This document shows positions 56,985 through 64,000 of a stretch of 64,000 nucleotides of DNA, piece by piece. The notes under the pieces were generated by a model. It had not been told where the DNA came from, did no database searches, and was given only the letters and a program-made list of their open reading frames with translations. The DNA is taken from the NCBI GenBank assembly GCA_963837655.1, contig CAWIOK010000023.1, positions 62,001 to 126,000 of the forward strand, given 5' to 3'. The translations under genes and the position numbers were made by a program. The DNA comes from CAVVSD01 sp963837655 (GTDB lineage: Bacteria > Actinomycetota > Thermoleophilia > Solirubrobacterales > Solirubrobacteraceae). Position 1 is the first letter of the stretch. Each line of letters begins with the position of its first letter.

Positions 56985-58842
56985 CGGTGACCGTCTTGGC
57001 CAGGTTGCGGGGCTGGTCGACGTTCAGCCCTCGGCGGCGGGCGATCGCGTACGCCAGCATCTGCAGCGGGATGATCGCCAGCAGGGGCTGCAGGGTCCAG
57101 TCGGTGGCCGGCACCCTCAGGACCTCCTCGGCGTGCTCGCCGATGGAGACGTTGCCCTCGGTCGCGACCGCGATGACGTGGGCGCCGCGGGCGCGGACCT
57201 CCTGCATGTTGGAGACGACCTTCTCCAGCACCGGCGAGTCCGTCGCGACGGTGACGACCGGCGTGCGCTCGTCGAGCAGCGCGATCGGGCCGTGCTTCAT
57301 CTCGCCCGCCGCGTACGCGTCGGTCGCGATGTAGGAGATCTCCTTGAGCTTCAGCGCGCCCTCGAGCGCGATCGGCAGGCCGACGTGGCGCCCGAGGTAG
57401 AGGAAGAAGTCGTCCGTGCTGTGGCGGTCGGCGATGCGCTCGACGCCGTCGCGCACCGACTCCAGCAGCTCCGACAGCGCGTGCGGGATGTGCTTGAGGT
57501 CGGCAACCAGCGTGCGGCGGCGCTCGACGTCCAGCGTCCCGCGCAGCTCGCCGAGGCGCAGCGCCAGCAGGTACATGACCGTGACCTGGCAGACGAACGT
57601 CTTGGTCGCGGCGACGCCGATCTCGAGGCCGGCGCGGGTGTAGAGGACGCCGTTGGCGTCGCGCGTGGCCTGCGAGCCCATGACGTTCGTCACGGCGAGC
57701 ACCTTCGCCCCGCGCTCGCTGGCCAGCCGCATCGCCGCCAGGGTGTCGGCGGTCTCGCCCGACTGGGTGATGCCGATGACGAGGTCGCCGGGGCCGACCA
57801 CCGGATTGCGGTAGCGGTACTCGGACGCGATGTCCATCTCGACGGGCAGGCGCGCCCACTCCTCGATGGCGTAGCGGCCGACGAGACCCGCGTGGTAGCT
57901 CGTGCCGCACGCGACGATGACGATCCGCTTGGCCTCGCGCAGCATGTTCTCGTCGATGTCGTCGGCGAGGTCGATGCCGTCCTCGCGCACCGCGCGCCCG
58001 GCGAGCGTCTCGGCCACCGCGTCGGGCTGCTCGTGGATCTCCTTGAGCATGAACGTCTCGTAGCCGGACTTCTCCGCGGTCTCCTCGTCCCAGTCGACGT
58101 CGGTGACCTCGCGGTCGATCGGCTGGCCGTCGGGCGTCATGAACGCGACGCCGTCGGGACGCACCACGACGATCTCACCGTTCTCGATGATCTGGACGCG
58201 GCGCGTCTCGGCCAGGAAGGCAGGGATCGCGGAGGCGATGAACTGCTCGCCGTCGCCGCGGCCGATGACCAGCGGGCACTCCTTGCGGGCGCCGACGAGG
58301 ACGTCGGTGTCGTCCAGGCTCATGGCGACGAACGCGAAATGGCCCTCGAGCTCGGCGTAGGCGGCGCGGACGGCCTCCTCGAGCGTGCCCAGCGCCATGT
58401 GGTGGGCGATCAGGTGGGCGATGACCTCCGCGTCGGTGTCCGACGAGAAGACCGAGCCCTGGTCCAGCAGACGCGCCTTCAGGGTGAGGTAGTTCTCGAC
58501 GATGCCGTTCACGACGACGTGCACGCGGTCGGCCGTGTCGGTGTGCGGATGGGCGTTGCGCTCGGTGACGCGGCCGTGGGTGGCCCATCGCGTGTGGCCG
58601 ACGCCGGTGCTGGCCTCCTCGTCCACCGTGGCGGTCGTGCTCGTCCCGACGTCGAAGCGCTGCTCGGCGACGGCGGCCTGCAGGTTCGCGAGGTTGCCGA
58701 CGGCGCGCACGGACTCGAGGAGGTCCCCGGTCACGACGGAGATGCCCGCGGAGTCGTAGCCCCGGTACTCCAGCTTCTGGAGACCTGCGAGCAGCAGTTC
58801 ACGAGCCTGACGACGTCCTACGTAGCCAACGATGCCGCACAT
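56977..58842 (-). CDS. glmS: Glutamine-fructose-6-phosphate aminotransferase (isomerising)
   Basis: The 621-residue protein begins MCGIVGYVGRRQA with the N-terminal nucleophile Cys, then GHTRWATHGRV and the first SIS domain (VACGTSYHAGLVGRYAIEEWA, GDLVIGITQSGETADTL) and second SIS domain (FFLYLGRHVGLPIALEGALKLKEISYIATDAYAAGEMKHGPIALLD). It makes glucosamine-6-phosphate for peptidoglycan. The SD is GGAGGA, preceded by a leader with a hairpin. It is downstream of glmM, but appears to have its own promoter. Confidence 0.97.
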   Translation of the reverse strand: MCGIVGYVGRRQARELLLAGLQKLEYRGYDSAGISVVTGDLLESVRAVGNLANLQAAVAEQRFDVGTSTTATVDEEASTGVGHTRWATHGRVTERNAHPHTDTADRVHVVVNGIVENYLTLKARLLDQGSVFSSDTDAEVIAHLIAHHMALGTLEEAVRAAYAELEGHFAFVAMSLDDTDVLVGARKECPLVIGRGDGEQFIASAIPAFLAETRRVQIIENGEIVVVRPDGVAFMTPDGQPIDREVTDVDWDEETAEKSGYETFMLKEIHEQPDAVAETLAGRAVREDGIDLADDIDENMLREAKRIVIVACGTSYHAGLVGRYAIEEWARLPVEMDIASEYRYRNPVVGPGDLVIGITQSGETADTLAAMRLASERGAKVLAVTNVMGSQATRDANGVLYTRAGLEIGVAATKTFVCQVTVMYLLALRLGELRGTLDVERRRTLVADLKHIPHALSELLESVRDGVERIADRHSTDDFFLYLGRHVGLPIALEGALKLKEISYIATDAYAAGEMKHGPIALLDERTPVVTVATDSPVLEKVVSNMQEVRARGAHVIAVATEGNVSIGEHAEEVLRVPATDWTLQPLLAIIPLQMLAYAIARRRGLNVDQPRNLAKTVTVE

Positions 58843-58913
58843 GGGTGTCTGGATCCTCCGTGGACGAGCGCAGGGCCTTCTCTGGCCCTGTGGGGCGGGC
58901 TTCGACGGTAGCA
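58843..58913 (-). promoter_or_regulatory. glmS leader with hairpin
   Basis: On the minus strand a TACCGT box (58913-58908) would start a leader of about 60 nt holding CAGGGCC-AGAGAA-GGCCCTG (stem at 58871-58877 and 58884-58890) and then GGAGGA before the ATG. It is one of the few genes here with a leader. The sequence does not resemble the glmS ribozyme. Confidence 0.45.
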
Positions 58914-58919
58914 ACGACC

Positions 58920-58937
58920 CCCCTCCGCAGGGAGGGG
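58920..58937. terminator. Hairpin after glmM
   Basis: CCCCTCC and GGAGGGG form a perfect 7-bp stem with loop GCAG, 18 bp past the glmM stop. Confidence 0.55.
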
Positions 58938-58955
58938 ACATCCGTCCGTTCGGGG

Positions 58956-60275
58956 CTATGCGTCCAGTGGAGTTTGCACGACCGACACGAGCCGCGCGCA
59001 GGTGTCGTCGGCCTCGTCCTCGGTCGGAGCCTCGACCATGACCCGCACGAGCTGCTCGGTGCCACTGGGGCGCACGAGGACACGTCCTCGTCCCTCGAGC
59101 GTAGCGCTCTCCCGCGCGACGGCATCGGCGAGGCGCGCGGAGCCCATGGCCGCGTCGCGGTCCGCGACCGGCACGTTCACGAGCCGCTGCGGGAGTCGGT
59201 CCATCGCGTGTCGTCGAGCGAGGTCCTCGCCGCCGAGGGCCTCGAGCGTCAGCAGCGCCGCTGCGATCCCGTCCCCGGAGCGATTGAACCCCAGGTCGAT
59301 GATGTGGCCGGACTGCTCGCCGCCCAGCGACCAGCCGCGCCTGCGCAGCTCCTCCAGGACGTAGCGGTCCCCCACTCCGGTCGTCGCGACCTCGACGCCC
59401 GCGTCGCGCATGGCGGTGTGGAAGCCGTAGTTCGTCATGACCGTCACGGCGACGCCGTTGCCCGGGAGGCGGTCGGCCTTGCGTAGGTGCAGCGCGGCGA
59501 GCGCGATGAGCTCATCGCCGTCGACCACGACCCCGTCGCGATCGATGGCGAGCACGCGGTCGCCGTCACCGTCGAAGGCGAACCCGATGTCGTAGCCGCC
59601 CTCGCGCATGGGGCCGGCGAGCGCCTCGACGTGCGTGGAGCCCGAGCCCTCGTTGATGTTGCGGCCGTCGGGCTCGTCGTGCAGCACCGTCACGTCCGCG
59701 CGCAGCCGCCGGAAGATCGCCGGGCCGACGTGGTACGTCGCGCCGTTCGCGCAATCGAGCAGCACCTTGACGCCGGAGAGATCCAGCGTGCCGAAACGGT
59801 CGGCGATCGCCGCCAGGTACTCGCTGTCCATGCCGCGGACGCGCTCGACGCGCCCGATGCGCGGCGGCGTCAGCGGTGGGCGCTCGAGGCGTTCCTCGAT
59901 CGCCTCCTCGGTCGCGTCGCTGAGCTTGTAGCCGTCGGGGCCGAAGAACTTGATGCCGTTGTCGCGGTACGGGTTGTGCGACGCGCTGATGACCGCAGCG
60001 AGGTCGTAGCCCCGGCTGTCGATGAGCAGCGGCGCGGCCGGCGTGGGCAGGACGCCACCGAGGAACACGTCACCCCCGGCAGACGCGACGCCCGCCGCCA
60101 GCGCCGCCTCGAGCATCTCGCCCGATTCACGCGTGTCGCGGATGAGGAGCACCCTGGGGCGCTCCGTGCCCGCCTGCTCGACGGCCGCCCGGCCCAGCGC
60201 GAGCGCGAGTTCGGCCGTGAGCACCTCACCAGCGACACCGCGGACGCCATCCGTACCGAACAGCCTCCGGGCCAT
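58956..60275 (-). CDS. glmM: Phosphoglucosamine mutase
   Basis: The 439-residue protein begins RRLFGTDGVRGVAGEVLT and has the phosphoserine loop AVISASHNPYRDNGIKFF near residue 100, the metal loop FAFDGDGDRVLAID near residue 237 and VRPSGTEQLVRVMVEAPT at the C-terminus. It converts glucosamine-6-phosphate to glucosamine-1-phosphate, the step after GlmS. It starts 14 bp after rpsI and may be co-transcribed with the ribosomal genes. Confidence 0.97.
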   Translation of the reverse strand: MARRLFGTDGVRGVAGEVLTAELALALGRAAVEQAGTERPRVLLIRDTRESGEMLEAALAAGVASAGGDVFLGGVLPTPAAPLLIDSRGYDLAAVISASHNPYRDNGIKFFGPDGYKLSDATEEAIEERLERPPLTPPRIGRVERVRGMDSEYLAAIADRFGTLDLSGVKVLLDCANGATYHVGPAIFRRLRADVTVLHDEPDGRNINEGSGSTHVEALAGPMREGGYDIGFAFDGDGDRVLAIDRDGVVVDGDELIALAALHLRKADRLPGNGVAVTVMTNYGFHTAMRDAGVEVATTGVGDRYVLEELRRRGWSLGGEQSGHIIDLGFNRSGDGIAAALLTLEALGGEDLARRHAMDRLPQRLVNVPVADRDAAMGSARLADAVARESATLEGRGRVLVRPSGTEQLVRVMVEAPTEDEADDTCARLVSVVQTPLDA

Positions 60276-60289
60276 GTCAGGGGAAGCGA

Positions 60290-61096
60290 CTAGCGCTTCG
60301 AGAACTGCGGCCGCTTGCGGGCCTTCTTCAGACCGGCCTTCTTGCGCTCCTTGGCACGCGCGTCACGCGTGAGGAAGCCGCGCTTCTTGAGCTCACCGCG
60401 GAGGTTCGGATCGGCCTCCAGCAGCGCCCGCGAGATGCCGTGGCGCAGCGCGCCGGCCTGCGCCGAGACGCCGCCGCCGTGCATACGTGCGATGACGTCC
60501 ATGCGCTCCTCGAAGCCGACGGCCTCGAGCGGCTGGCTGATGTTGCGCTGCAGCGTGGCGCGCGGGAAGTAGTCGATGAGTGTCTTGCCGTTGATCTCGT
60601 AGACGCCCGTGCCGGGCTTCAGGATCACGCGGGCGACCGCCGTCTTGCGCTTGCCGGTCGCGCGGTAACGCGCGTCGGCGGCGAGGTCGATCGCGACGCT
60701 CGCGATCGGCTGCTGCGCCTCCTCCTCGGCTGCGGCCTCGGCTGCTGCTGCCTCGGCCTCGAGGTCGCGGTCGGCCAGCGGGTCGGCGCCCTCCTCGACG
60801 ATGTCGACCTCGAGGTCGGCACCGGGGATGGCCGGCTTGGCGCGAGGCTTCTCCTCCTCGTCGTCCTCCTGGCCCTCGGCGACGGGCTCGACGGCGGCCT
60901 CGGCGACCGGCTCCTCGGCGGGAGCGGCCGGCTCGTCGGGCTCGTCCTGGGCCTCGGCCTCGGCGGTCGGCTCCTCGGGCTCGGCGGCTGCGGTCGGCTC
61001 AGGGGCGTCGGCCTCGGCTTCGGGAGTGGCGCTCTCGGCTGCCTGCTCCTCGTCGCGCGGCGTCTCGTCCTCGGGCGTCGGCGTCTCGTCCGTCAC
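60290..61096 (-). CDS. rpsI: Ribosomal protein S9 with long acidic N-terminal extension
   Basis: The S9 domain occupies about residues 143-268 (RYRATGKRKTAVARVILKPG, GGVSAQAGALRHGISRALL) and ends in the basic tail KKARKRPQFSKR. Before it lies an extension of about 142 residues rich in Glu, Ala, Pro and Asp, with no predicted fold; ordinary S9 has about 130 residues in all. The extension is in one unbroken frame and is coupled to rplM by ATGA, so it is not a misread. Its role is unknown. Confidence 0.95.
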   Translation of the reverse strand: MTDETPTPEDETPRDEEQAAESATPEAEADAPEPTAAAEPEEPTAEAEAQDEPDEPAAPAEEPVAEAAVEPVAEGQEDDEEEKPRAKPAIPGADLEVDIVEEGADPLADRDLEAEAAAAEAAAEEEAQQPIASVAIDLAADARYRATGKRKTAVARVILKPGTGVYEINGKTLIDYFPRATLQRNISQPLEAVGFEERMDVIARMHGGGVSAQAGALRHGISRALLEADPNLRGELKKRGFLTRDARAKERKKAGLKKARKRPQFSKR

Positions 61097-61530
61097 GGGG
61101 TTTCGATCTCCATCGGTTGCGGCTTCTGCGCGGCGTGCGGATGATCGGGGCCGGCATAGACCTTGAGCTTGGTGATCTGCTTGCGAGCGAGCCGGTTGCG
61201 GGGGAGCATCCCCTTCACTGCGAGGCGGATGACCTCCTCGGGACGGCGCTCGAGCATGTCGTTGAGGGTGCGCGACTTCAGCCCGCCGGGGTACCCGGAA
61301 TGGCGGTGGTAGAGCTTCTCCGCCCGCTTGTTCCCGGTCACCGAGATCTTCTCGGCGTTGACGACGACGACGAAGTCGCCCGTGTCGACGTGCGGTGTGT
61401 ACTCAGGCTTGCGCTTGCCGCGCAGCGCGTCGGCGATCTGCGTGGCGAGCCGGCCGAGCGTCTGGCCGTTGGCGTCCACGACGAGCCAGTTGCGCTCGCG
61501 GTCTTGGGGAGTGGCTACGTAAGTCTTCAT
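61093..61530 (-). CDS. rplM: Ribosomal protein L13
   Basis: The 145-residue protein matches L13 along its length: WLVVDANGQTLGRLATQIADALRGK, HVDTGDFVVVVNAEKISVTG, KLYHRHSGYPGGLKS and AVKGMLPRNRLARKQ..LKVYAG. The rplM-rpsI pair is the usual order. A TATCCT box near 61572-61577 would give a leader of about 35 nt. Confidence 0.97.
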   Translation of the reverse strand: MKTYVATPQDRERNWLVVDANGQTLGRLATQIADALRGKRKPEYTPHVDTGDFVVVVNAEKISVTGNKRAEKLYHRHSGYPGGLKSRTLNDMLERRPEEVIRLAVKGMLPRNRLARKQITKLKVYAGPDHPHAAQKPQPMEIETP

Positions 61531-61608
61531 GGCGTGGGAGATTGGCCGCGGCTGACGCGGCGCGGACGACAGGATAGGACATCCCGCGCCGGGCCCGGCG
61601 ACAGCCGC

Positions 61609-62766
61609 TCAGCTGAACGCGCGGTGGCCGGTCAGTGCCGATCCGATGATGAGCGTATGCACCTCTGCGGTCCCCTCGTAGGTCGCGACGGCCTCGAGGT
61701 TCGCCATGTGCCGCATGATCGCGTTGGCCGCGCGCACGCCCTCGCCGCCGAGGATCGTCCGGGCCGTCCGCGCGATGTCCTGCGCGGCCCGCACGTTGTC
61801 GAGCTTGCCGACGCTGATCTGCTCCGGTCGCAGGCGACCGGCGTCCTTCAGGCGGCCGAGCCGTAGGGCCAGCAGCTGCGCGTGGCCCAGCCCGACCGCC
61901 ATCTCGGTCAGCTTGGCCTGGGTGAGCTGGAACGCCGCGATCGGGCGGCCGAACTGCTCGCGCTCGCCTGCGTAGGCCAGCGCGCGGGCCAGGCAGTCGC
62001 GTGCGGCGCCTGTGACACCCCAGACGATCCCGTAGCGGGCCTCCGCGAGGCAGGCGAAGGGTCCGCCCAGGCCGCGGGCGCCGGGGAGCATGGCGTCGTC
62101 GCCGAGCCGCACGCCGTCGAAGCGCAGCTCGGACTGCAGGGACGCCCGCAGCGACAGCTTGTCCGTGATGTCCTCGGCGTCGAAGCCGGGGGTCCCGCGC
62201 TCCACCAGGAAGCCGCGCACGCCGTCCTCGGCCCGCGCCCACACGACCGCCACGTCGGCGATCGAGCCCATCCCGATCCAGCGCTTGACCCCGTCGAGCA
62301 CCCACGCGCCGCCCTCACGCCGGGCGGTGGTCAGCATCGCCGACGGATCCGATCCGGCGGTCGGCTCGGTCAGCCCGAAGCAGCCGACGGCCTCCCCGCC
62401 GGCCATCTCGGGCAGCCACCGCTGTTTCTGCGCCTCCGAGCCCCATGCGTGGATCGCCTTCATCGCCAGCGATCCCTGGACGGAGACGAACGTCCGCAGA
62501 CCGCTGTCGACGGCCTCCAGCTCCGCGCAGGCGAGCCCGTACTGGACCGCGCTGCCGCCCGGGCACCCATAGCCCTCGAGATGCATCCCGAGCGCCCCGA
62601 GATCGCCGAGCTCGCGTGCCAGCGACCGGTCCCACTCCCCACGTTCGAACAACTCGGCGATCCGTGGCGCGACGCGCTCCGCCGCCCACGCCCCGACCCG
62701 CTCCCGGACGGCGAGCTCCTCTGGCGCGAGGTCGTCGTCGAGGTCCAGGATGTCGAGCGGGTTCAC
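61609..62766 (-). CDS. Acyl-CoA dehydrogenase, glutaryl-CoA dehydrogenase-like
   Basis: The 385-residue protein has the glutaryl-CoA dehydrogenase-like LRTFVSVQGSLAMKAI, CFGLTEPTAGSDPSAM, ARYGIVWGVTGAARDCLARAL and the catalytic base in VATYEGTAEVHTLIIG. Such enzymes dehydrogenate and decarboxylate glutaryl-CoA, though some only dehydrogenate. The GTG at 62766 lies 7 nt after TACGCT. It is unrelated in position to the acyl-CoA dehydrogenase at 7935. Confidence 0.85.
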   Translation of the reverse strand: MNPLDILDLDDDLAPEELAVRERVGAWAAERVAPRIAELFERGEWDRSLARELGDLGALGMHLEGYGCPGGSAVQYGLACAELEAVDSGLRTFVSVQGSLAMKAIHAWGSEAQKQRWLPEMAGGEAVGCFGLTEPTAGSDPSAMLTTARREGGAWVLDGVKRWIGMGSIADVAVVWARAEDGVRGFLVERGTPGFDAEDITDKLSLRASLQSELRFDGVRLGDDAMLPGARGLGGPFACLAEARYGIVWGVTGAARDCLARALAYAGEREQFGRPIAAFQLTQAKLTEMAVGLGHAQLLALRLGRLKDAGRLRPEQISVGKLDNVRAAQDIARTARTILGGEGVRAANAIMRHMANLEAVATYEGTAEVHTLIIGSALTGHRAFS

Positions 62767-62773
62767 GGGTCGG

Positions 62774-62779
62774 AGCGTA
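62774..62779 (-). promoter_or_regulatory. Candidate -10 box, leaderless
   Basis: TACGCT on the minus strand ends 7 nt before the GTG at 62766. Confidence 0.45.
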
Positions 62780-62847
62780 TGGAGTGGGGTGCGACGCCGG
62801 CCGCGCGGCGGAGGGTTCGGCCCAAGGCGCCCCTCAGACGCGCCGCG

Positions 62848-64000
62848 TCACTCCCATTCGATCGTCCCCGGGGGCTTCGACGTGATGTCGAGGGTCACCC
62901 GGTTGACGTCGCGCAGCTCGTTGATCATGCGCGACGCGATCTGCTCGAGCAGGTCGTACGGGAGGCGCGCCCAGTCGGCGGTCATCGCGTCGTCGGAGGT
63001 CACCGCGCGGATGACGACGACGTTGCCGTACGTGCGCTCGTCCCCCTGCACGCCGACGGTGCGGATGTCGGGCAGCACGCAGAAGGACTGCCACAGGTCG
63101 CGGTAGAGGCCCGCCTTGCGGATCTCGTCCTGCAGGATGTGGTCGCACTCGCGCAGGAGGTCCAGGCGCTCCTTCGTCGCCTGCCCGCCGACGATGCGGA
63201 TCGCGAGACCGGGGCCCGGGAACGGCTGGCGCCAGACGAGCTTCTCGGGCATGCCCAGCTCGGCTCCGACGGCACGGACCTCGTCCTTGAACAGCATTCG
63301 CAGCGGCTCCACGAGCTCGAACTGGAGGTCCTCCGGGAGGCCGCCGACGTTGTGGTGCGACTTGATCGTCGCGGTGCCGGTGCCGCCCCCGGACTCGATG
63401 ACGTCGGAGTACAGCGTCCCCTGGACGAGGTAGTTCGCGTCACCGATCTTCGCGGCCTCCTCCTCGAAGACGCGGATGAACTCCGTGCCGATCGCCTTGC
63501 GCTTGGCCTCGGGGTCGATGACGCCCGCCAGGCGTTCAAGGAACCGGTCCTCGGCGTCGACGGCGACGAGCGGGATGCCGAAGTCCTCGCGAAAGGCGGC
63601 GATGACCTGCTCGCCCTCGTTCTTGCGCATGAGGCCGTGGTCGACGAACACGCACGTCAGCTGATCGCCCACGGCGCGGTGCACGAGCACGGCGGCGACA
63701 CTCGAGTCCACCCCACCGGACAGGCCGCAGATGACCTTCCCGGTGCCGACCTGGGCGCGGATGCGCGCGATCTGCTCCTCGACGATCGACGCGGCGCTCC
63801 AGGCCATGTCGCATGCGCAGATGTCACGCAGGAACGTGGTGAGGATCGTCTGCCCGTAGGGCGTGTGCACGACCTCGGGGTGGAACTGGATCCCGTAGAT
63901 GCCGCGCTCGTTGCTCTCCAGCGCCGCGACCGGCGAGCTCGTCGACGACGCCAGCGCGTCGAACCCCGGCGGCGCCGCGAAGACGGTGTCGCGGTGCGAC
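62848..64000 (-). CDS. guaA: GMP synthase (glutamine-hydrolysing), 5' end missing
   Basis: The visible 384 codons hold the end of the glutamine amidotransferase domain (GIYGIQFHPEVVHTPYGQ with the catalytic His), the ATP-pyrophosphatase P-loop VICGLSGGVDSSVAAVLVHRAVG, and the C-terminal dimerisation domain ending RDVNRVTLDITSKPPGTIEWE. It makes GMP from XMP. The start codon and about 140 residues lie beyond the right edge. Confidence 0.96.
   Translation of the reverse strand, partial: SHRDTVFAAPPGFDALASSTSSPVAALESNERGIYGIQFHPEVVHTPYGQTILTTFLRDICACDMAWSAASIVEEQIARIRAQVGTGKVICGLSGGVDSSVAAVLVHRAVGDQLTCVFVDHGLMRKNEGEQVIAAFREDFGIPLVAVDAEDRFLERLAGVIDPEAKRKAIGTEFIRVFEEEAAKIGDANYLVQGTLYSDVIESGGGTGTATIKSHHNVGGLPEDLQFELVEPLRMLFKDEVRAVGAELGMPEKLVWRQPFPGPGLAIRIVGGQATKERLDLLRECDHILQDEIRKAGLYRDLWQSFCVLPDIRTVGVQGDERTYGNVVVIRAVTSDDAMTADWARLPYDLLEQIASRMINELRDVNRVTLDITSKPPGTIEWE

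Noticed and set aside
58843..58913. glmS ribozyme
   Set aside because: The leader is too short and lacks the conserved core; the family is typical of Firmicutes, not high-GC actinobacteria.

Overview
This 64-kb window is chromosomal DNA from a very GC-rich bacterium. Dense, mostly overlapping genes, actinobacterial-style regulators (BTAD/SARP modules, AraC and XRE-cupin proteins), paired aa3/caa3 oxidases, cell-wall and ribosomal housekeeping genes and many apparently leaderless mRNAs suggest a deep-branching actinobacterium of the Thermoleophilia/Solirubrobacterales type. This assignment is inferred from style, not from a marker comparison. I see no insertion sequence, phage gene, CRISPR array or replication origin. 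The left edge cuts an HpaB-type monooxygenase gene and the right edge cuts guaA.

Left third (1-13.3 kb). A two-component flavin monooxygenase (HpaB-like oxygenase, HpaC-like reductase) flanks a MalT-like ATPase regulator that ends in a SARP-type module. Both enzyme genes carry the same roughly 22-bp element upstream. Next comes a four-gene, translationally coupled operon (12100 to 5190, minus strand). It encodes an EPSP-synthase/acyl-CoA-ligase fusion, an acyl-CoA dehydrogenase, a FabL/ChcA-like reductase and a FadH-like dienoyl-CoA reductase. This gene set matches the shikimate-to-cyclohexanecarboxyl-CoA pathway known from ansatrienin-type producers. It is the most interesting system here, because the product could prime omega-cyclohexyl fatty acids or a polyketide. 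An alpha-methylacyl-CoA racemase gene is transcribed divergently from it.

Middle (13.3-31.4 kb). Two tRNA genes (Arg-UCU, Pro-UGG) lie among secreted proteins, a PAS hybrid histidine kinase, a LapA gene with a frameshift next to a K+ channel, an MFS exporter/XRE-cupin pair, DUF1015, OsmC and NUDIX proteins, a 3-hydroxyacyl-CoA dehydrogenase, an ECF sigma factor coupled to a DNA-alkylation repair gene, thioredoxin reductase, and a PuuD-type amidotransferase.

Respiratory block (31.4-44.9 kb). An A1-type oxidase cluster (ctaC, ctaD, ctaB, two small membrane proteins) is followed by an AraC-type regulator. Then comes an A2-type caa3 cluster (subunit II fused to cytochrome c, subunit I, a tandem-repeat USP-like protein, subunit III, a 36-residue membrane protein). 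A cytochrome c-cupredoxin fusion lipoprotein, a sulfite-oxidase-type molybdoprotein and a frameshifted flavodoxin-reductase-like gene lie nearby.

Right third (45-64 kb). A glycosyltransferase and an HD-GYP regulator diverge around a 20-bp perfect palindrome. After them come a zinc-ribbon protein, a lipoprotein, an aminotransferase/hydrolase pair, an M28 peptidase, and a housekeeping run: cca-type nucleotidyltransferase, alr, nnr, acpS, glmS, glmM, rpsI (with a 142-residue acidic extension), rplM, an acyl-CoA dehydrogenase and guaA. Window-wide signals are a TANNNT box 6-10 nt upstream of many starts, two back-to-back symmetric promoters, and three genes whose only plausible start is a CTG overlapping the previous stop.
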